Part shown: piece after piece, positions 45,607-58,125 of the stretch
How positions within the stretch are numbered: the stretch's first letter is position 1
How the letters are laid out: each line of letters starts with the position of its first letter
Assembly: GCA_964017195.1 (NCBI GenBank)
Contig: OZ024888.1
Location: forward strand, 17,393,201-17,457,200
Origin: Siderastrea radians
Lineage: Eukaryota > Cnidaria > Anthozoa > Scleractinia > Rhizangiidae
Length of the DNA: 64,000 bases
Direction of reading: 5' to 3'
Notes under the pieces: generated by a model
What the model was told of the DNA's origin: nothing
Databases searched by the model: none
What the model saw: the letters and a program-made list of their open reading frames with translations, nothing else
Translations under genes and position numbers: made by a program

Positions 45607-48600
45607 GTTACCTATTATTCGTGAAAAAAAGGAAGATGTTGCTAAAGCACTCCTTCAAAGCGAAGCATAGGCAAAACGTTTGGCAGTTACTTGGTGTTGC
45701 AAATGTTATGATCACCAATTGACGTAGGAAAAAAGATTCGAAAGACACTGAGCACTAACAAGACCGAAACACAGTATAATGGTCTCCGCAACAACAAGCA
45801 ACAATAAACACCTCAACTTTTGTCATGAAAGTGACTTTTAATATCCCCGTGTAAATGAAGGCATTCGCAATTTACATGTATATGAACTGTAAAGCCTGAC
45901 GAAACTAAACTTGATTCTTAACTTCCTGTCCAAACCTTAACTTAACTTCCTTAACTTAACTTCCCGTCCAAACCTGGAATAGCAGGTATGCTTCCTACAT
46001 GGGTAGGGCAAGCATTTTTTTGTCACCTATTGTAACATTTGTTATCAAAAAAAGGTTTGTTGTTGTTTTTGTTGTCTAGTGTGACTTCTTATAATTAAAT
46101 CTCCTGCCTTCCGTGTAGTCAACCTCTCTTAAAACCAACCCAAAGCCATGAGTGAAAATGTGTTGGTTTTCAAGATGACGGTCACACACTTACCCGATCA
46201 CGGTCACACATTTCGATCGTTTACCAGACAAATCATGCTAAGGTGATTCTGCTACAGATTAAATCATTTTACTTAAAAACAAAATGGCCAAATCTGGAAA
46301 TAATATAAAAGTTTTTTTATCCACTTGAACTAATTGGAAATTGATAATGGCCCAGCGAGATAGCATATGATTAATGTCAAAAGCAACGTTTCTCTTATTG
46401 CATGGTTGCCCTCTGCATGAATGTTCTCCAAATGGTTGACTATTGTTTTCAAATTAAGTCTTAGTTTGCAAAACAGGGTCGTGACTTATATCAACTCCTA
46501 ATATCTTCTTATTAAAACAACGTTTTATCCCATTCTGACGTAAGGACGTAAGAATTGAGTCATGTTCTTAAACGGCAGCCATCTTGGATTTCTTGATTTG
46601 TTTCAAAGCCTTACTTCGAAATGCACCAAAGTCAACCAAGGTGGAAATAAGTAAAGAAAAATAATAAAAATGATCCAAACTGTTCAATTAAGATATTACA
46701 AGAAAGTTATAGTTTTTCATTAAAAACTGAAGAGGAAAATGTTCTAATTCTGAAAAATACGGCCTGTCAAAATAGGGTTACCATACTAATGTCACATTCA
46801 GTAAAGCAAGAACAGGCTATACCAGAAAGTTAGAAAGTTTCATACCTTTATCTTCTGTATTACAAAGGAAGTTTAGCGACAACTTGACATGAAATGTTTT
46901 CAAAAAGTGACGAAAATTGCAGTTATATACTCCTAACAAGAGAAGCAGTGAAAGTTTCTAGAATTAGTTTTCGCTGTATCGTAATAATCTATCGTGAGTG
47001 CTGCTTTGGTCATGTTTTTCAAGTGTTCACCTATAAATGTGACAACAAATTGGTTTTTAATAGTGGGATCAGTGTTGGTACTTTAGTCATAACATTTTTA
47101 ATTCGCCATTGTGTTCCATTTGGTCGCACATTACCTGCAGGCGATTTGTTGTATATGTAGCAAGGGATTAAAAAGGTTAAGGCTCATTCCTTCAAGACTT
47201 CTTCTTCTCCAACCAAAGGGTACATTATGTGGTTGGTGAGCCAAAGTGCTGCTTAGTGCTAAAAAGGGCCCATCAATAAGCCGTTAAGGGCACAATGTAA
47301 TTATTAAAGCAGAGAGCCTTGCTGGATTACCATATTATTAAATTCCACTACTTGCAAAATCCTTGAGGTGCCTATAAACAAAAAAAAATGTAACTCGCAC
47401 ATTTCGGAGTGACCTTTGGTATAAGTTAGTACAAAACCTGAACACCAGACAACAGAAGAGAGCTGTTTTTAAACGTTTGAGTGTAAAAGTACTTTATTGT
47501 ATGGCTAGAGCTTGTAAATATACAATGCGCGCTGTGATTGGCCAATACTTGGGGTCGGATTTTTCCGTAATGCCCACGAGCATTATGACCGATGTTAATG
47601 CCCGGCTGGTGAAGCGCGGAAAATGGCGAGGGAAAGTTTGAAAACATTTATGAATGAAAACTAAGACGGGAATCACCACGAGCAACGGCAACAAAACAAC
47701 ACCGTATGATACATGAAGACGCGGTTAGGAAAGAACGACATTGGAAAGTTCTTGTCGAAAGCCGCACAGAAAGCCGGAATTCGGGTTCTGGGTTTATAAA
47801 CAAGCAACCACTCTGTGAAGAAGAGCTGTTTTTCAAGGATTATTGATGCAAACTCACCAGAGAACGTTGTTGCTCAACATTGAAAGCCTACAATCCTACA
47901 AATCTGCAAATGAACAATAAATTACAGCGCGGGATGTCTTGCGTTTTAAGTCGGTGTTCCTCTTCACCACGTTTGAAATCTTCGCACGTATTTGCAAGGT
48001 CAACTTCACAACCTTTGTGTTTTCCCCGAGCAAAACAACAACAAGAAAGCCTCTTGCAAATCAGCGAAGCCACTAAAACGATGCAGACAAATCAGCTGGT
48101 TTTATGGCACAATGCATGGATAAGCCACTAAACAACGGCGCATCGACCAGCAGCCAGGCGGTATTTGCCGGTGCAAATATTCACGAGATTTCAGGTTGCA
48201 AGTTTCAGTTTTTCTCAAGGCCCTGTCACTTTCATTCAAAGGGGTAAGCCAAAGAGGCGTCGAGTATGCATTGAAAATGACGTCATTGAATAATTAATTT
48301 TCGACACGCGCCACACATTCAATTTTAGCAACAAAAAGGACCAGGCCTGCACCGATCCAAAGCGGCTCTGTGATTGGCTAGTTAGCGAGAACAACAGAAT
48401 ATTTTTCACAAACTGATTTGGTACATTTGTCGTTGATTATTTCACATTGGCATTAAAGTGGACTTCTTTGTTTCATTAGTAAACCAACTATTAGCTCCCC
48501 ATCATTTCGTGCAAATTATCCTATTCTTATCCCTAACAAGCCAGTCATAGTGTCGCTTTCGAACGGTGCAGGGAGACCTGTTCCTTAATTAAAAACGAGA

Positions 48601-48650
48601 AGACCTCAAATCACAACAAAGGATCGTGTCAGTTCAACCTCTGGGTTCTA
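45607..48650. other. Intergenic, no confident gene
   Basis: AT-rich with a GC-richer patch at ~47490-48460. The 88-codon frame at 46894 and 83-codon frame at 47880 have no domains I recognise. A short degenerate AACTTAACTTCC repeat lies at ~45905-45965. Confidence 0.45.
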
Positions 48651-48652
48651 CC

Positions 48653-48898
48653 GGCTGTATCGAGTGTACCGAGCGTACCGAGTGTACTGGCTGAACAGAG
48701 TGTACCGAGTGCACCGCGTGTACCGGCTGTACCGAGTGTACCGAGCGTACCGAGTGTACCGAGCAAACCAAGTGTACCGAGTCGAGTGTACCGGCTGTAC
48801 CGAGTGTACCGAGTGTACCGAGTGTACCGAGTGTACCGAGTGTACCGGCTGTACCGTCTGTACCGCCTGTACCGAGTGTACTGAGTGTACCGGTTGTA
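48653..48898. repeat. 9-bp minisatellite (GTGTACCGA)n, ~27 units
   Basis: The unit length is a multiple of three, so several frames stay open on both strands: YRVYRV and CTECTE on plus, VHSVHS and TRYTRY on minus. Variants GCGTACCGA, GGCTGTACC and GAGCAAACC interrupt the array. No flanking coding evidence supports translation. Confidence 0.95.
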
Positions 48899-50250
48899 AC
48901 ACAGGGCGCAGAGGAGTCACATTTGACTGTAATGCTGCCTACATTCATTGCGCAAATCGATCTTGTTGATTCAAAACAATAAACGTGACTGAACAAAGCA
49001 TCATGCTATCTAGTTACCCGTCTGGTGAAATTCCATCCGCAAGACGAAAACCGCATACAGCAGTTATTGTGGGCGTATCACCAGTAACAAACTGCCGACT
49101 ACTATAGCGTAGTGAGTTGCGGCTACAGTAAATGATGGCGTGGACCAAAGTCTTGTTTTTCTTTCGAATAATGTTTTGGACCTAGTAATTCCCCATTTCA
49201 AAGTACCCTCTTATGTCATGCGTAACGGAGACTTAAGGGACGCAACCAAATGTGCTAGTTACAGAGGTGTTTAGAAGTGATAATCATGTTCAGGAAGATC
49301 ATAAAAAAACTCATAAATGTTCTTATTTGTTACTGTAGAGCAAGATCTAATAGAGAATAGACCTATTAAGTCCTAGAGAACGTTTAGAGGTTTGCCTTAA
49401 AAGATGATGAATTTGGCATGACTCTGCTGAACTGGTAGACTATTCCAAATAATACTGGCCTAGCTGGCTTAGACGCAGAACGTGTGTGTTCAAATTTCAA
49501 ATTGTCTTTTAAATTATGGCTGGTTGTATGTCTTGTAAAAAGACTGCTAATGCTATCTGGGTTTAAGTTTTGCCAAATGCAGTAGCGAATTCAGGATTTT
49601 TGAAGGAGGAGGGGGGGCTGACCTGATATAACGATATCGGAATAATCCCAGACAAAATCGCCTCAGTGATAAATTTGTTCCCTTTTATAATTTCAGGCTT
49701 AAACGACCCCAAAGAGGGGGGTGACTAGCAACCCAATCCACCCATCCCCCTGGATCCGCCCCTTGTTTGGTAGGCAATGCAAGCAAGTCTCCTTTTGTAA
49801 ATCGAAGCTAAAGAGTTCCATTTAGCCTTGCTCAGTACTTTATGTTTCGGGACAGATGGACTTATGTTATGGATCAATCTAGCAACACGGATATAAAATG
49901 TGGTTGAAAGGCCTACGCGACTCCTACTTCACGTCTTTGTTGGCCGCTCCTTATCTCGGTCTTTCGACCAATTTTGCTTCTTGTGTTTTGTAGTGGGTTT
50001 AGTTTGGAGGATTTTTTTATGGTAACTGAATTGAGCCGTTACAACTTAGGCGTCGCATTTTTTTTAAGACTTTGATCTCGAGGTCATATCATCAATTTTC
50101 TGAAAACAGGTCGATTTTTGTGGCTCGCGCGCACTGTTTGTTATTCTCAGTTAACTTTCACCTCCGATTGCTTGTTAAGCGACTCAATATGGTTTCTATG
50201 CCGCTTTTCGCATATTACTACGTTGAATCTGGCTCGTATAGGAACTTGAT
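48899..50250. other. Intergenic, no gene recognised
   Basis: No domain-bearing frames or clear element ends. G-rich and C-rich low-complexity patches lie near 49605-49615 and 49740-49765. Confidence 0.45.
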
Positions 50251-50254
50251 AGAT

Positions 50255-51161
50255 AGCTTTTGCTAACATTTTCATGGCAAACATCGAAACAAAAATACTG
50301 AGCCGAAGCAGAATAAAACCTACAGTATGGAAACGTTTCATCGATGACAGGACATCTCTATGGAACATCGACAAACAAGAAATAGATTTATTTCTTGAAC
50401 AAGCAAGCAGTTTTCATCCAAAAATAAAATTTACAGCTGAGATTTTAGGCAAGGAAATCACATTTCTTGACTCAGTTGTTTATAAAGGAGAACGATTCCA
50501 AACAGACGCTATCCTTGTCATAAAAACTCACTATAAACCGACTGAAACATTTCAGTACACGCATTACACCATCTGTCACCCACCAGGTGTCAAAAGAGGT
50601 TTTATCAAAGGCGAAGCTTTTAGACTTCTACGAACAAATTCCTCGGAAAAAAATTTCCAGGAAATCAATCTCTCTCTAATTTCAAAGCACGCCTTCTCGC
50701 ACGTGGATACCAACGTAGTGGACAGAATATTATCTGAAGTCTCCTTCGCCTGAAGACAGTCGGCTTTGAAACAAAAGAAAAAGACTCAGCCATTGCTGAG
50801 GACCATTACCAAAAAGCTTGCTATTATATCATACAAGAGAGGCAAATCACTAAAAGACATGCTCGTCAGAGCAAAGCTTTGAAGGCACAATAACTTACAC
50901 GTCGCAAACAAACTCCACAGTAGGGAGTCTGTGCAGGCCTGTCACGATTGTTATACCTTAGAGTTCTCCATCGAAAATATCTGTGATGTGATTGGCTCGG
51001 TATACCCGGTACGGAAATGCTCAAAGCGGACCAATCACAGAGCCGTTTTGGAACGGTGCAGGTCAACAGACAAAAAGCTACAAGGATTACAAAATTTGGA
51101 AGTACATTTGATAAAAAAAAGTTGGAATGATTTGAAGCTACAAAAGAAACAGTTTCTTTGA
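50255..51161 (+). mobile_element. Decayed Penelope-like retroelement (RT C-terminal half)
   Basis: The frame reads FANIFMANIETKIL, VWKRFIDDRTSLWN (catalytic FIDD, equivalent to YIDD), FHPKIKFTAEILGKEITFLD, VVYKGERFQTDAI, KTHYKPTETFQYTHY, CHPPGVKRGFIKGEAFRLLR, ILSEVSFA and then TGA at 50752. Reading on in the same frame gives RQSALKQKKK, a deletion of the usual VTQYHPALP region, and SYKRGKSLKDMLVRAKL, stop. These blocks in this order are characteristic of PLE reverse transcriptases. The N-terminal RT and the GIY-YIG endonuclease are missing. A 76-codon frame (50931-51161) downstream is unassigned but may belong to the element. Confidence 0.85.
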
Positions 51162-51388
51162 AAAATATTTCATTTTCTTGGGCGATATATATATATTTTT
51201 GGTGGATGGAATAATATTGCTGGGTGATTTCATACGGTATACCTTCCGGTATACTGTTTCATTCGTCCCAATCCGCCACGGCTCACTTTTCAAGTAGTAA
51301 AGTGTTAGGCACAGCCATATAATAAAGCTCTTAATAACTCTCATTAGCTCGGGGCCGTACTGGGATAATATCGCCCTCAGTCTTTTAT

Positions 51389-54300
51389 TTATTTATTTAT
51401 TTTTTTGTAGGGAAAGACCATACCATACTTTTCACAGATAAACCCCTTCGTTGATGAGAAATCAGAATCGTGCCACTCTGCGTCAAAATAACTGTAATGT
51501 TCTCCCATTCGTATAGCTCCACAATCCTGGTTATTCATGTTAGTTGGCTGATCACTTTTCCAGTTTATGAACCCGGTCAATGCAGTTCCGTCGATCCATT
51601 TCCAGGTTCCTTCGTTTACAGAGTCAGAAAGTCCAATCCAGTAATCTACCGTGCCGTTAAGATATTTACTTTTAATGAAGTTGTTCTCCTCCGCAGAATC
51701 AATCTTCACTAACATGGCACCGTTATTCTTGCAAATCGCATCTGCGTTGAACCAGGTTTCAGCTGTGGTAACGAGTGTGTAACACGAACCTCTGAAAATG
51801 GCCCATGGAGCTGTGTAAGCTAAAATCAAAATTTTTAAATAGGTGTGTCTGTGGGTGGAAAACGTTTGTTTTAATTCTGTGTAATCTATGTTACGTTTTA
51901 CCCCTTCTGAGAGCAGGTCCTAATCATTACGTTAAGCACCAGTGGGCTCGTTGGGCCACAAAGATCAAACAACTGGTTGTTTATATGCGCGTCAGGTGGT
52001 GTTGTAATTCTATAGCTTGCGATCAAATAACTCTGGAGTAGACATCTACGATAACAGCAACAACAACAACAACAATAATCTTAACTTGAATATATACAGA
52101 CTATGAATAGTCTAAATAAATTACCTATTTCACAGTGATCTCCAAGAAAGCCTGAAGAACAAATGCATCGATATCCTTTTGAAGTAAACCCAGTTCGACA
52201 TATGGCATTATTCAAACAAGGGTTGCTTTGACAGGAATTCTGTTATGTAAGCAAATTAGGTTAAATTATGCAAACATTTTCCTTAAAGAAAACAGAATCA
52301 TTGGATGAAAGAAGAAAAAAGAGATATCTAATTGGACAAAATACAAAAATGGTCTCAACATGAGTGTAAGGAGCTGTAGTGAGTGTGGTACTGAGACCAG
52401 GCTAAGCCGGAAAGAACTTCTAAACCACGCTCTGTATATAACAGATCTGAAGAAACTCCACCTAGGAAGTTAAATTGCCCTCCCTGAGGATCTCCAGACC
52501 TCCCTGGGTCCTGTAGATTCCAGGTTAAATCCGTAGTAAGTTGGTGTAGAATTTAGTTTCCCTGCTGGGGTGTGTCGCTAACAGAAATACTTGTTTTTGG
52601 CCACAGTAATTTAAAAGTTCGGACTGTCTGTCCGAACAATTAAATTACTGTTACCACTATTTTCACTACTACGCGACTTTTCTTTTCAAAACACTGCTGA
52701 GCACTTTGCAATACGCTTCCGTCAATCATACCTTATATGGAAAGTGTGTGATGTTACCGCAATATTGAATTGAGCTCGAAGGAATAAAGAGAGCGCCAAA
52801 TTATCCCGTAAATTTGCGCTGGCGAGTCATATATTGACTAGTAAGAGGCTTTAGAGTCGTTGATGTTGCAAGAATACTTCACGTTTGGCAGATATTTGTA
52901 AAGAAATTTCGACATTTCTTCAGAATTAAATACCCGCTCGGTGGATTATCCTATGCGGTGGATGGTAAGCTTGCGTTTAATCTCGTGAATAAGCTAAACC
53001 GAAGTGTGAAGTAAAAATTCTAGCTTTTCTGACCTGGAAATAGCATACGACATGTTATTCACCACGAATATAAATCTGGCAATATCCCGAAGTGTACGAG
53101 GACAAAATTCAGGAGTGGATAGAGTATGCAACGGGAAAACGAATCATGATCGGCGTGCGATCAACCGATTCGTGAAGAAAATGGGTTTGACAAGAAGAAA
53201 GCTTAAGAAACGTACGTAGGACTTGTTGGATTGTTTTTGCAAGAAACGATGCCAATTCTAGTCACCTATCACCCAAGGAATGGATCACCCGAGGAATGGA
53301 ATGAAAAACAAAGCATAAGCGCTTTATAACGTTTATTGTTCTACGTGAATGTTAACGCTGTGACATGCTAGCAAGAAAATTCTGAAAAATCGTTCTTTAT
53401 AAAATTAAAGCGGGAACGGGGAAATATCAAGGAAAATATTTAAGCACAGTTTCATGTTAACTTCTTCGTTATAGCTCACTGTGATTACCAAAGAACGTGA
53501 TAAGCGAAATAGGGCGATGTATCGTCGTGGGTCATCGCTAAATTTCACCGAGAACAGTTACTATTTATAGATGAATCAGAACTTCTCAGATTCATCTATA
53601 AATAGCAACTGTTCTCGGTGAAATTCAGCGATCCTACGACAATACAGCGTCCTGTTTCCCTCATCACGTTCTTTGGCAATCGTCTTGAGTTATAACGAAG
53701 AAGTAAACTTGAAAGTAAGCTTAAATATTTTCCTCGATTCCCCGTTCCCGCTTAGCTTGTAGAAATAACAATTTCCCTATCATGTCACAGCGTTGTATGT
53801 TTACATTCTCGAAACGCAGAACAACAAACGTTACAAGCGCATTATAAACTTATGCTTTATTTTGTTTTTTTCAATTCATTCCGGAGGTGGTAGGTGATTA
53901 GAATTAGCAGTGTTCCTTCCAAAAAATGCAGCTAGTCATACGTACCTTTCTTCTTGTAAAACCCATTTTCTTCACGAATCGGTTGATCGCACGCCGATCA
54001 TGATTCGTTTTCCCGTTGCATACTCTATCCTCTCCTGAATTTAGTCCTTGTACACTTCAGGTAGTGGCCAGATTTATACTCGTGGTGAATAACATGTTGT
54101 GTGCTATTTTCAGGTCAGAAAAGCTAGAATTATTACTTCACACTTTGGTTTAGCTTATGCGCGAGTTCAAACGCACGCTTACCATCCGCCGCATAGGATA
54201 ATCCACCGAGCGGGTATTTAATTCTGAAGAAATGTCGAAATTTCTTTACAAATATCTACCAAACGTGAAGTATTCTTGCAACATCAACGACTCTAAGGCC

Positions 54301-57300
54301 TCTTACTAGTCAATATATGACTCGCCAGCGCAAATTTACGGGATAATTTGGCGCCATCCTTATTCCTTCGAGCTCAATTCAATTGCGGTAACATCACACA
54401 CTTCCCATATAAGGTATGATTGACGGAAGCGTATTGCAAAGTGCTCAGAGGTGTTTTGAAAAGAAAAGTCGCGTAGTAGTGAAAATAGTGGTAACCCTAT
54501 TTAGCCTGGGGAGTGGGGGGGAACACTGTGCCCGCGCTGACTTTAACGAACTATAACTTTTAAACGGCTGGCCGAATAATCACCAAATCTCGTGACTTTT
54601 CCTAAAATTTATCAGAGAATATTTTCCTGTGTCAATGACGTGTCTATGATGATTGACGTTTCCATAGCAACCGTCTTCTCAGGAGTGTATTTTGACTATT
54701 TTCTGTCGTTTTCAAGTCTTTTTTTCAGTTGTTTACCCTTCGTTTGAAAGAAAAAGATAATCCTTTCCTTTTTTGTGTGCTTATTTTGATTAAGTTTTTC
54801 TCCTAGAACAAATTCGTATATTTTTCGATGTCTTCACTGTCAACTGTACGACTGCAGGATCGGGATCCAAGATGGCGGCCTCAAATTCATAATAACGGCT
54901 TTGTGACGCCATTATGATGTCATGTCACGTCATAATTGACACGTCAGAATAACAATCTGTTAAGCTAATGACGTACTAAAAACGTGCCAAGTTTCATCTC
55001 AAGAGCGTTAATACTTTTCGAGATCTGTAGGGGGCACTTTGTGCCCCCCCCCCCCCCCAAGGCTCAGAAACTCAAAAACAGCCAAGGCGAAATAGGGTTA
55101 AGATCGTTTATCTTAATCTCAGTTCCAGACCCTTATTGTAAACTATGTAAACAGTTTTCAAACACTGTAACGGTTACTTTTGAAAATGTATGTTGTCTAG
55201 CATACTAAACGTCAAGTTTATCAATATGCGTTTATTTACAATGTTTATCACCGCTGTTTGTGTTTTATTCTTAATCAAGCTACGATGGCCTAAGAACAAA
55301 AGTTTGTATTGAGACTCATCATCATCATCATCATCATCATCATTATAATTAACATCATCATTAAATGGGCTTTTTAGCGAAAAATTAAGCTTATTTAAAC
55401 TGCCACTCAAAATGATGGACATTGCTTTTTCTGCGGACCTAAATTTCAAATTTCCCCAGAGAGGCATGCCCCTCCCCCTGATACTCCCTATAGCCTCCCT
55501 TCTCAACCACTTTCCCAGCTGCAATTACTTTCCTAGCCCCTGTTTCCCGTTCATCTCGTTTATTATGGAATTAATTCGAAATTGAGATATGCTGCTGTGT
55601 AAAAATGAGTGAGAGCTCTGGGAAAACTATTTAGGAAGTGGAATGGGACACAATCACTGTCGGATCTGTCCTAATGTATGCGCAGAACTAAATTTTATAA
55701 ATTACTGACTCCGCGAATGACAAATTGAAACAATCGGGTGGATTTTTGCGTTTTCTGGCGGGATTTTATCTAATGCCCGATCAATTAAACATCCAGGTTT
55801 CCACCAGGTCTGTTACAGAAGGGTGTTTCTGATTATTTTCAGCACTGGGAACAAAGGGGGAAAAACACTTGTTAACTCTTAGTAAAACTTGCAATTCGTA
55901 CCAGTATTTGCCGGTAGATATAGCCTGGTCTCGACACCAAATCGCTGCTGGTGACTTGTTGGAGGTCGCGATCGTTCAACTCGCACACTGGCGATTCACT
56001 CTTGGTGGGACCGTAGTTATAAGACACGCAGTTAGGTTCCTGGTAACAGCTTATTTCACACTTGTCTTGGTTTGTCACTTGCACATTTCTGATCACGTGG
56101 TTTTAGAGAACCTTGTCCCTGATGTGATGTATAAACTGAATGGATCTGCAGGTTTCTGGAACCGCTAATATGCATAGTAAAATAAAGAACAAGAAATTAT
56201 TAGCACTGCTTTGTCTAGCTCGTATTTCTCAGTATGGCAAAATGTCAGTCAACTAATTAGATACGAAGTCTTCTGATTAGATCAGTTGTTTGTTTATTTA
56301 GTTATAATTAAATAAATTAGTTTGTTAAAAACTTAACAAACTAATAAACCTAATGTTGTTTTTGTGTTACAGAAGGCAGTTTTGATTATCCTGTAGCTAA
56401 ACCAAAAACCAACTTTTAATGCGGAACAGCTCTGTGGTTGCCAGTTATGTAAACTTGTTGTTTAATACTCTTAAAATATAGAAGGACAATTTCTTGTTGC
56501 ATACATAAAATAATGGAGAGACAACTAGAAATGCCTTTTTATGTTTAGTTGTCTCTCTGTCGCTTATTCTGTTGACATCGAGCCTGGCAGTGCGATAGTC
56601 AGACAGTTAAATATTTTGTTGGCTTCTTACCCAATGCACCAGATGCAGTTGGCTGTGTCGTAGGAGACTCTGTTAAAAGAACGGATTTGTTATTTTTACT
56701 TTGTTAGGACGTTCTTTGCTATGGGAATGAAAGTTATTCTTTTGAAGTCATGATCCAGTTTCTTTCTCAGATGTTAAGATAATATATGTCAGAGAAGTAA
56801 CCAGAGCGTGTAATACACGATCCGGCAGGACTGTTTGTGCATTTGTGCGTCTCCACTTGTGACGGTAAGTAATAATGAGAGTTGCCCTTACAAAGCTCGA
56901 GACGATTTACCGATTACTTCAAGAGATGATAATGGGACAGAGAAGCTGGGGTATGCAAATTTGACTAAAATTAGTTTTTGGACCTCGGACGTTGGTTTCC
57001 AGAGAAGTCCGCAAAGCTTAATTCTGACTTATTTAAATTGTAAAATCATTTAACGGTGCAGATTGATACGGATTGTAGCAAAAATGTGGCAAAAGCCCAA
57101 AAAATCTCACAGCAAAGACACGAGAGCCCTAAATCAGTGCGTGGACGTCTCGGGAAAAAGACGCTAAAAATAATTTACGTATCCCAAAGGTTAGAGTGGG
57201 CCTTTTCCTCTCTGTCCAATTAACCTCTCTTGATTAATTTATGCCCTGTATTCGACAGGAAAACAAATTCGCTTGTAGAATAAGAGCTTTAGTGCTTTTA

Positions 57301-57700
57301 TTGGTACTAGATTTGCAAACAAAGGTGGAACAAACGATGACGTTGCTTAAACAAACCAGAACTGATATGGTTCAAGTGCAATCAAATGATGAATTATTAT
57401 AAGAAGTTTTACACTTTGTAAAACTTTGAGTTTGAAGTCAAAAAACTGGGCGAATTACATAACGAATATGAATAAGTAAGAGTTACCAACACCGACAAAG
57501 ATCGAAAATTTTAACTGAAAACCGAGAAAGTAATGAATTTTTAACTGACAACCGACATGTGGACCCCCATTCAGACCCTCGAAGAAATCTCACCGGCAGT
57601 GCCGTAGACCTCCACTCTTAGGCAGTTCCATACATTTTGATCAGTCGGCCCCAGCGTCAGGATGACCACGGTACCATTGTTTTTCAGTGACAACCATGGT
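51389..57700 (-). CDS. Gene E: PAN-EGF-C-type lectin gene, 5' end not found, one in-frame stop
   Basis: Minus-strand exons: 57690?-57591, the end of an unidentified domain ([20 protein letters not shown] then LRVEVYGTA); 56669-56631, a 39-nt Ser/Thr/Pro linker ([14 protein letters not shown]); 56155-55902, PAN ([16 protein letters not shown], then [15 protein letters not shown]...[13 protein letters not shown]); 52239-52125, EGF ([14 protein letters not shown]...GFLGDHC, 115 nt); 51810-51389, C-type lectin domain ([20 protein letters not shown]...YWIGLSDS...WKWIDG...[11 protein letters not shown]...WHDSDF...GFICEK), stop. Intron phases match throughout (1,1,0,1). The PAN exon has TAA at 56103-56105 where genes A and B have a sense codon. 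The lectin domain has QPT in place of the EPN/QPD sugar motif, and WHDSDF where W-N-D-x-x-C is usual, so one conserved cysteine is missing. Sugar specificity is not predicted. Either a recent pseudogene or an assembly error at the stop; the 5' exons lie beyond the transposase region or are lost. Confidence 0.65.
52650..54495. repeat. 1.85 kb palindrome (foldback element) in gene E intron
   Basis: Begins GTTACCACTATTTTCACTAC and ends with the complement GTAGTGAAAATAGTGGTAAC. The arms stay complementary across ~900 bp to a centre near 53573, where TTTCACCGAGAACAGTTACT...AGATGAATC meets GATTCATCT...AGCAACTGTTCTCGGTGAAA. Mismatches and short indels are scattered, so the arms are old enough to differ or were imperfectly copied. 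No ORF encodes a transposase. The element sits between the EGF and PAN exons of gene E. Confidence 0.9.
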
Positions 57701-58125
57701 TGACCATGGTTGGCCGTGTTGTGACTATGGTGGTTGACCATGGTCTGTAAAATAGCTTTGACCATGGTACACAGTCAACCATGGTCAAAAATTTTGATAA
57801 TTAAATTGAATGGAAAATTTGAATAAATACCATTTTGATACATTTTCAGTAAAACCTGAATGTTTTCACAACAGTTTAATGGGTTTCTTCCCTGTTGAAG
57901 GAAAATAAATTGTGTTCAGGAGTGACCATGGTAAACTATGATAAACCATGGTCATACTTTATAAGTCTGGATTTTCGTTTGAACAGTTAATTTGTATACT
58001 CGTGCAACGTTTAACCCTGACTGGGTACTGTGATGTCAAAAAATTAAGTCTTCTAAAGAATCCCAATCAAAACTTCAGACTATTATCTAAGGAACCATGA
58101 TAAACCGTGGTCAACCATGGTCTTG
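57660..58125. repeat. ACCATGGT-type short repeat cluster
   Basis: GACCATGGT, GTTGACCATGG and AACCATGGT recur at least ten times in both orientations, densely at 57690-57785 and sparsely at 57925-57955 and 58095-58120. CAGTG words end both sub-blocks (57684-57698 and ~58146). Clusters like this resemble subterminal repeats of CACTA/EnSpm transposons, and a CACTA-type transposase gene lies 1 kb away, but no matching repeat cluster was seen on its far side. Confidence 0.6.

Noticed and set aside
47880..48131. Possible small gene in a GC-richer patch
   Set aside because: No recognised domain, splice sites or conservation signal; overlapping frames on both strands look equally plausible.
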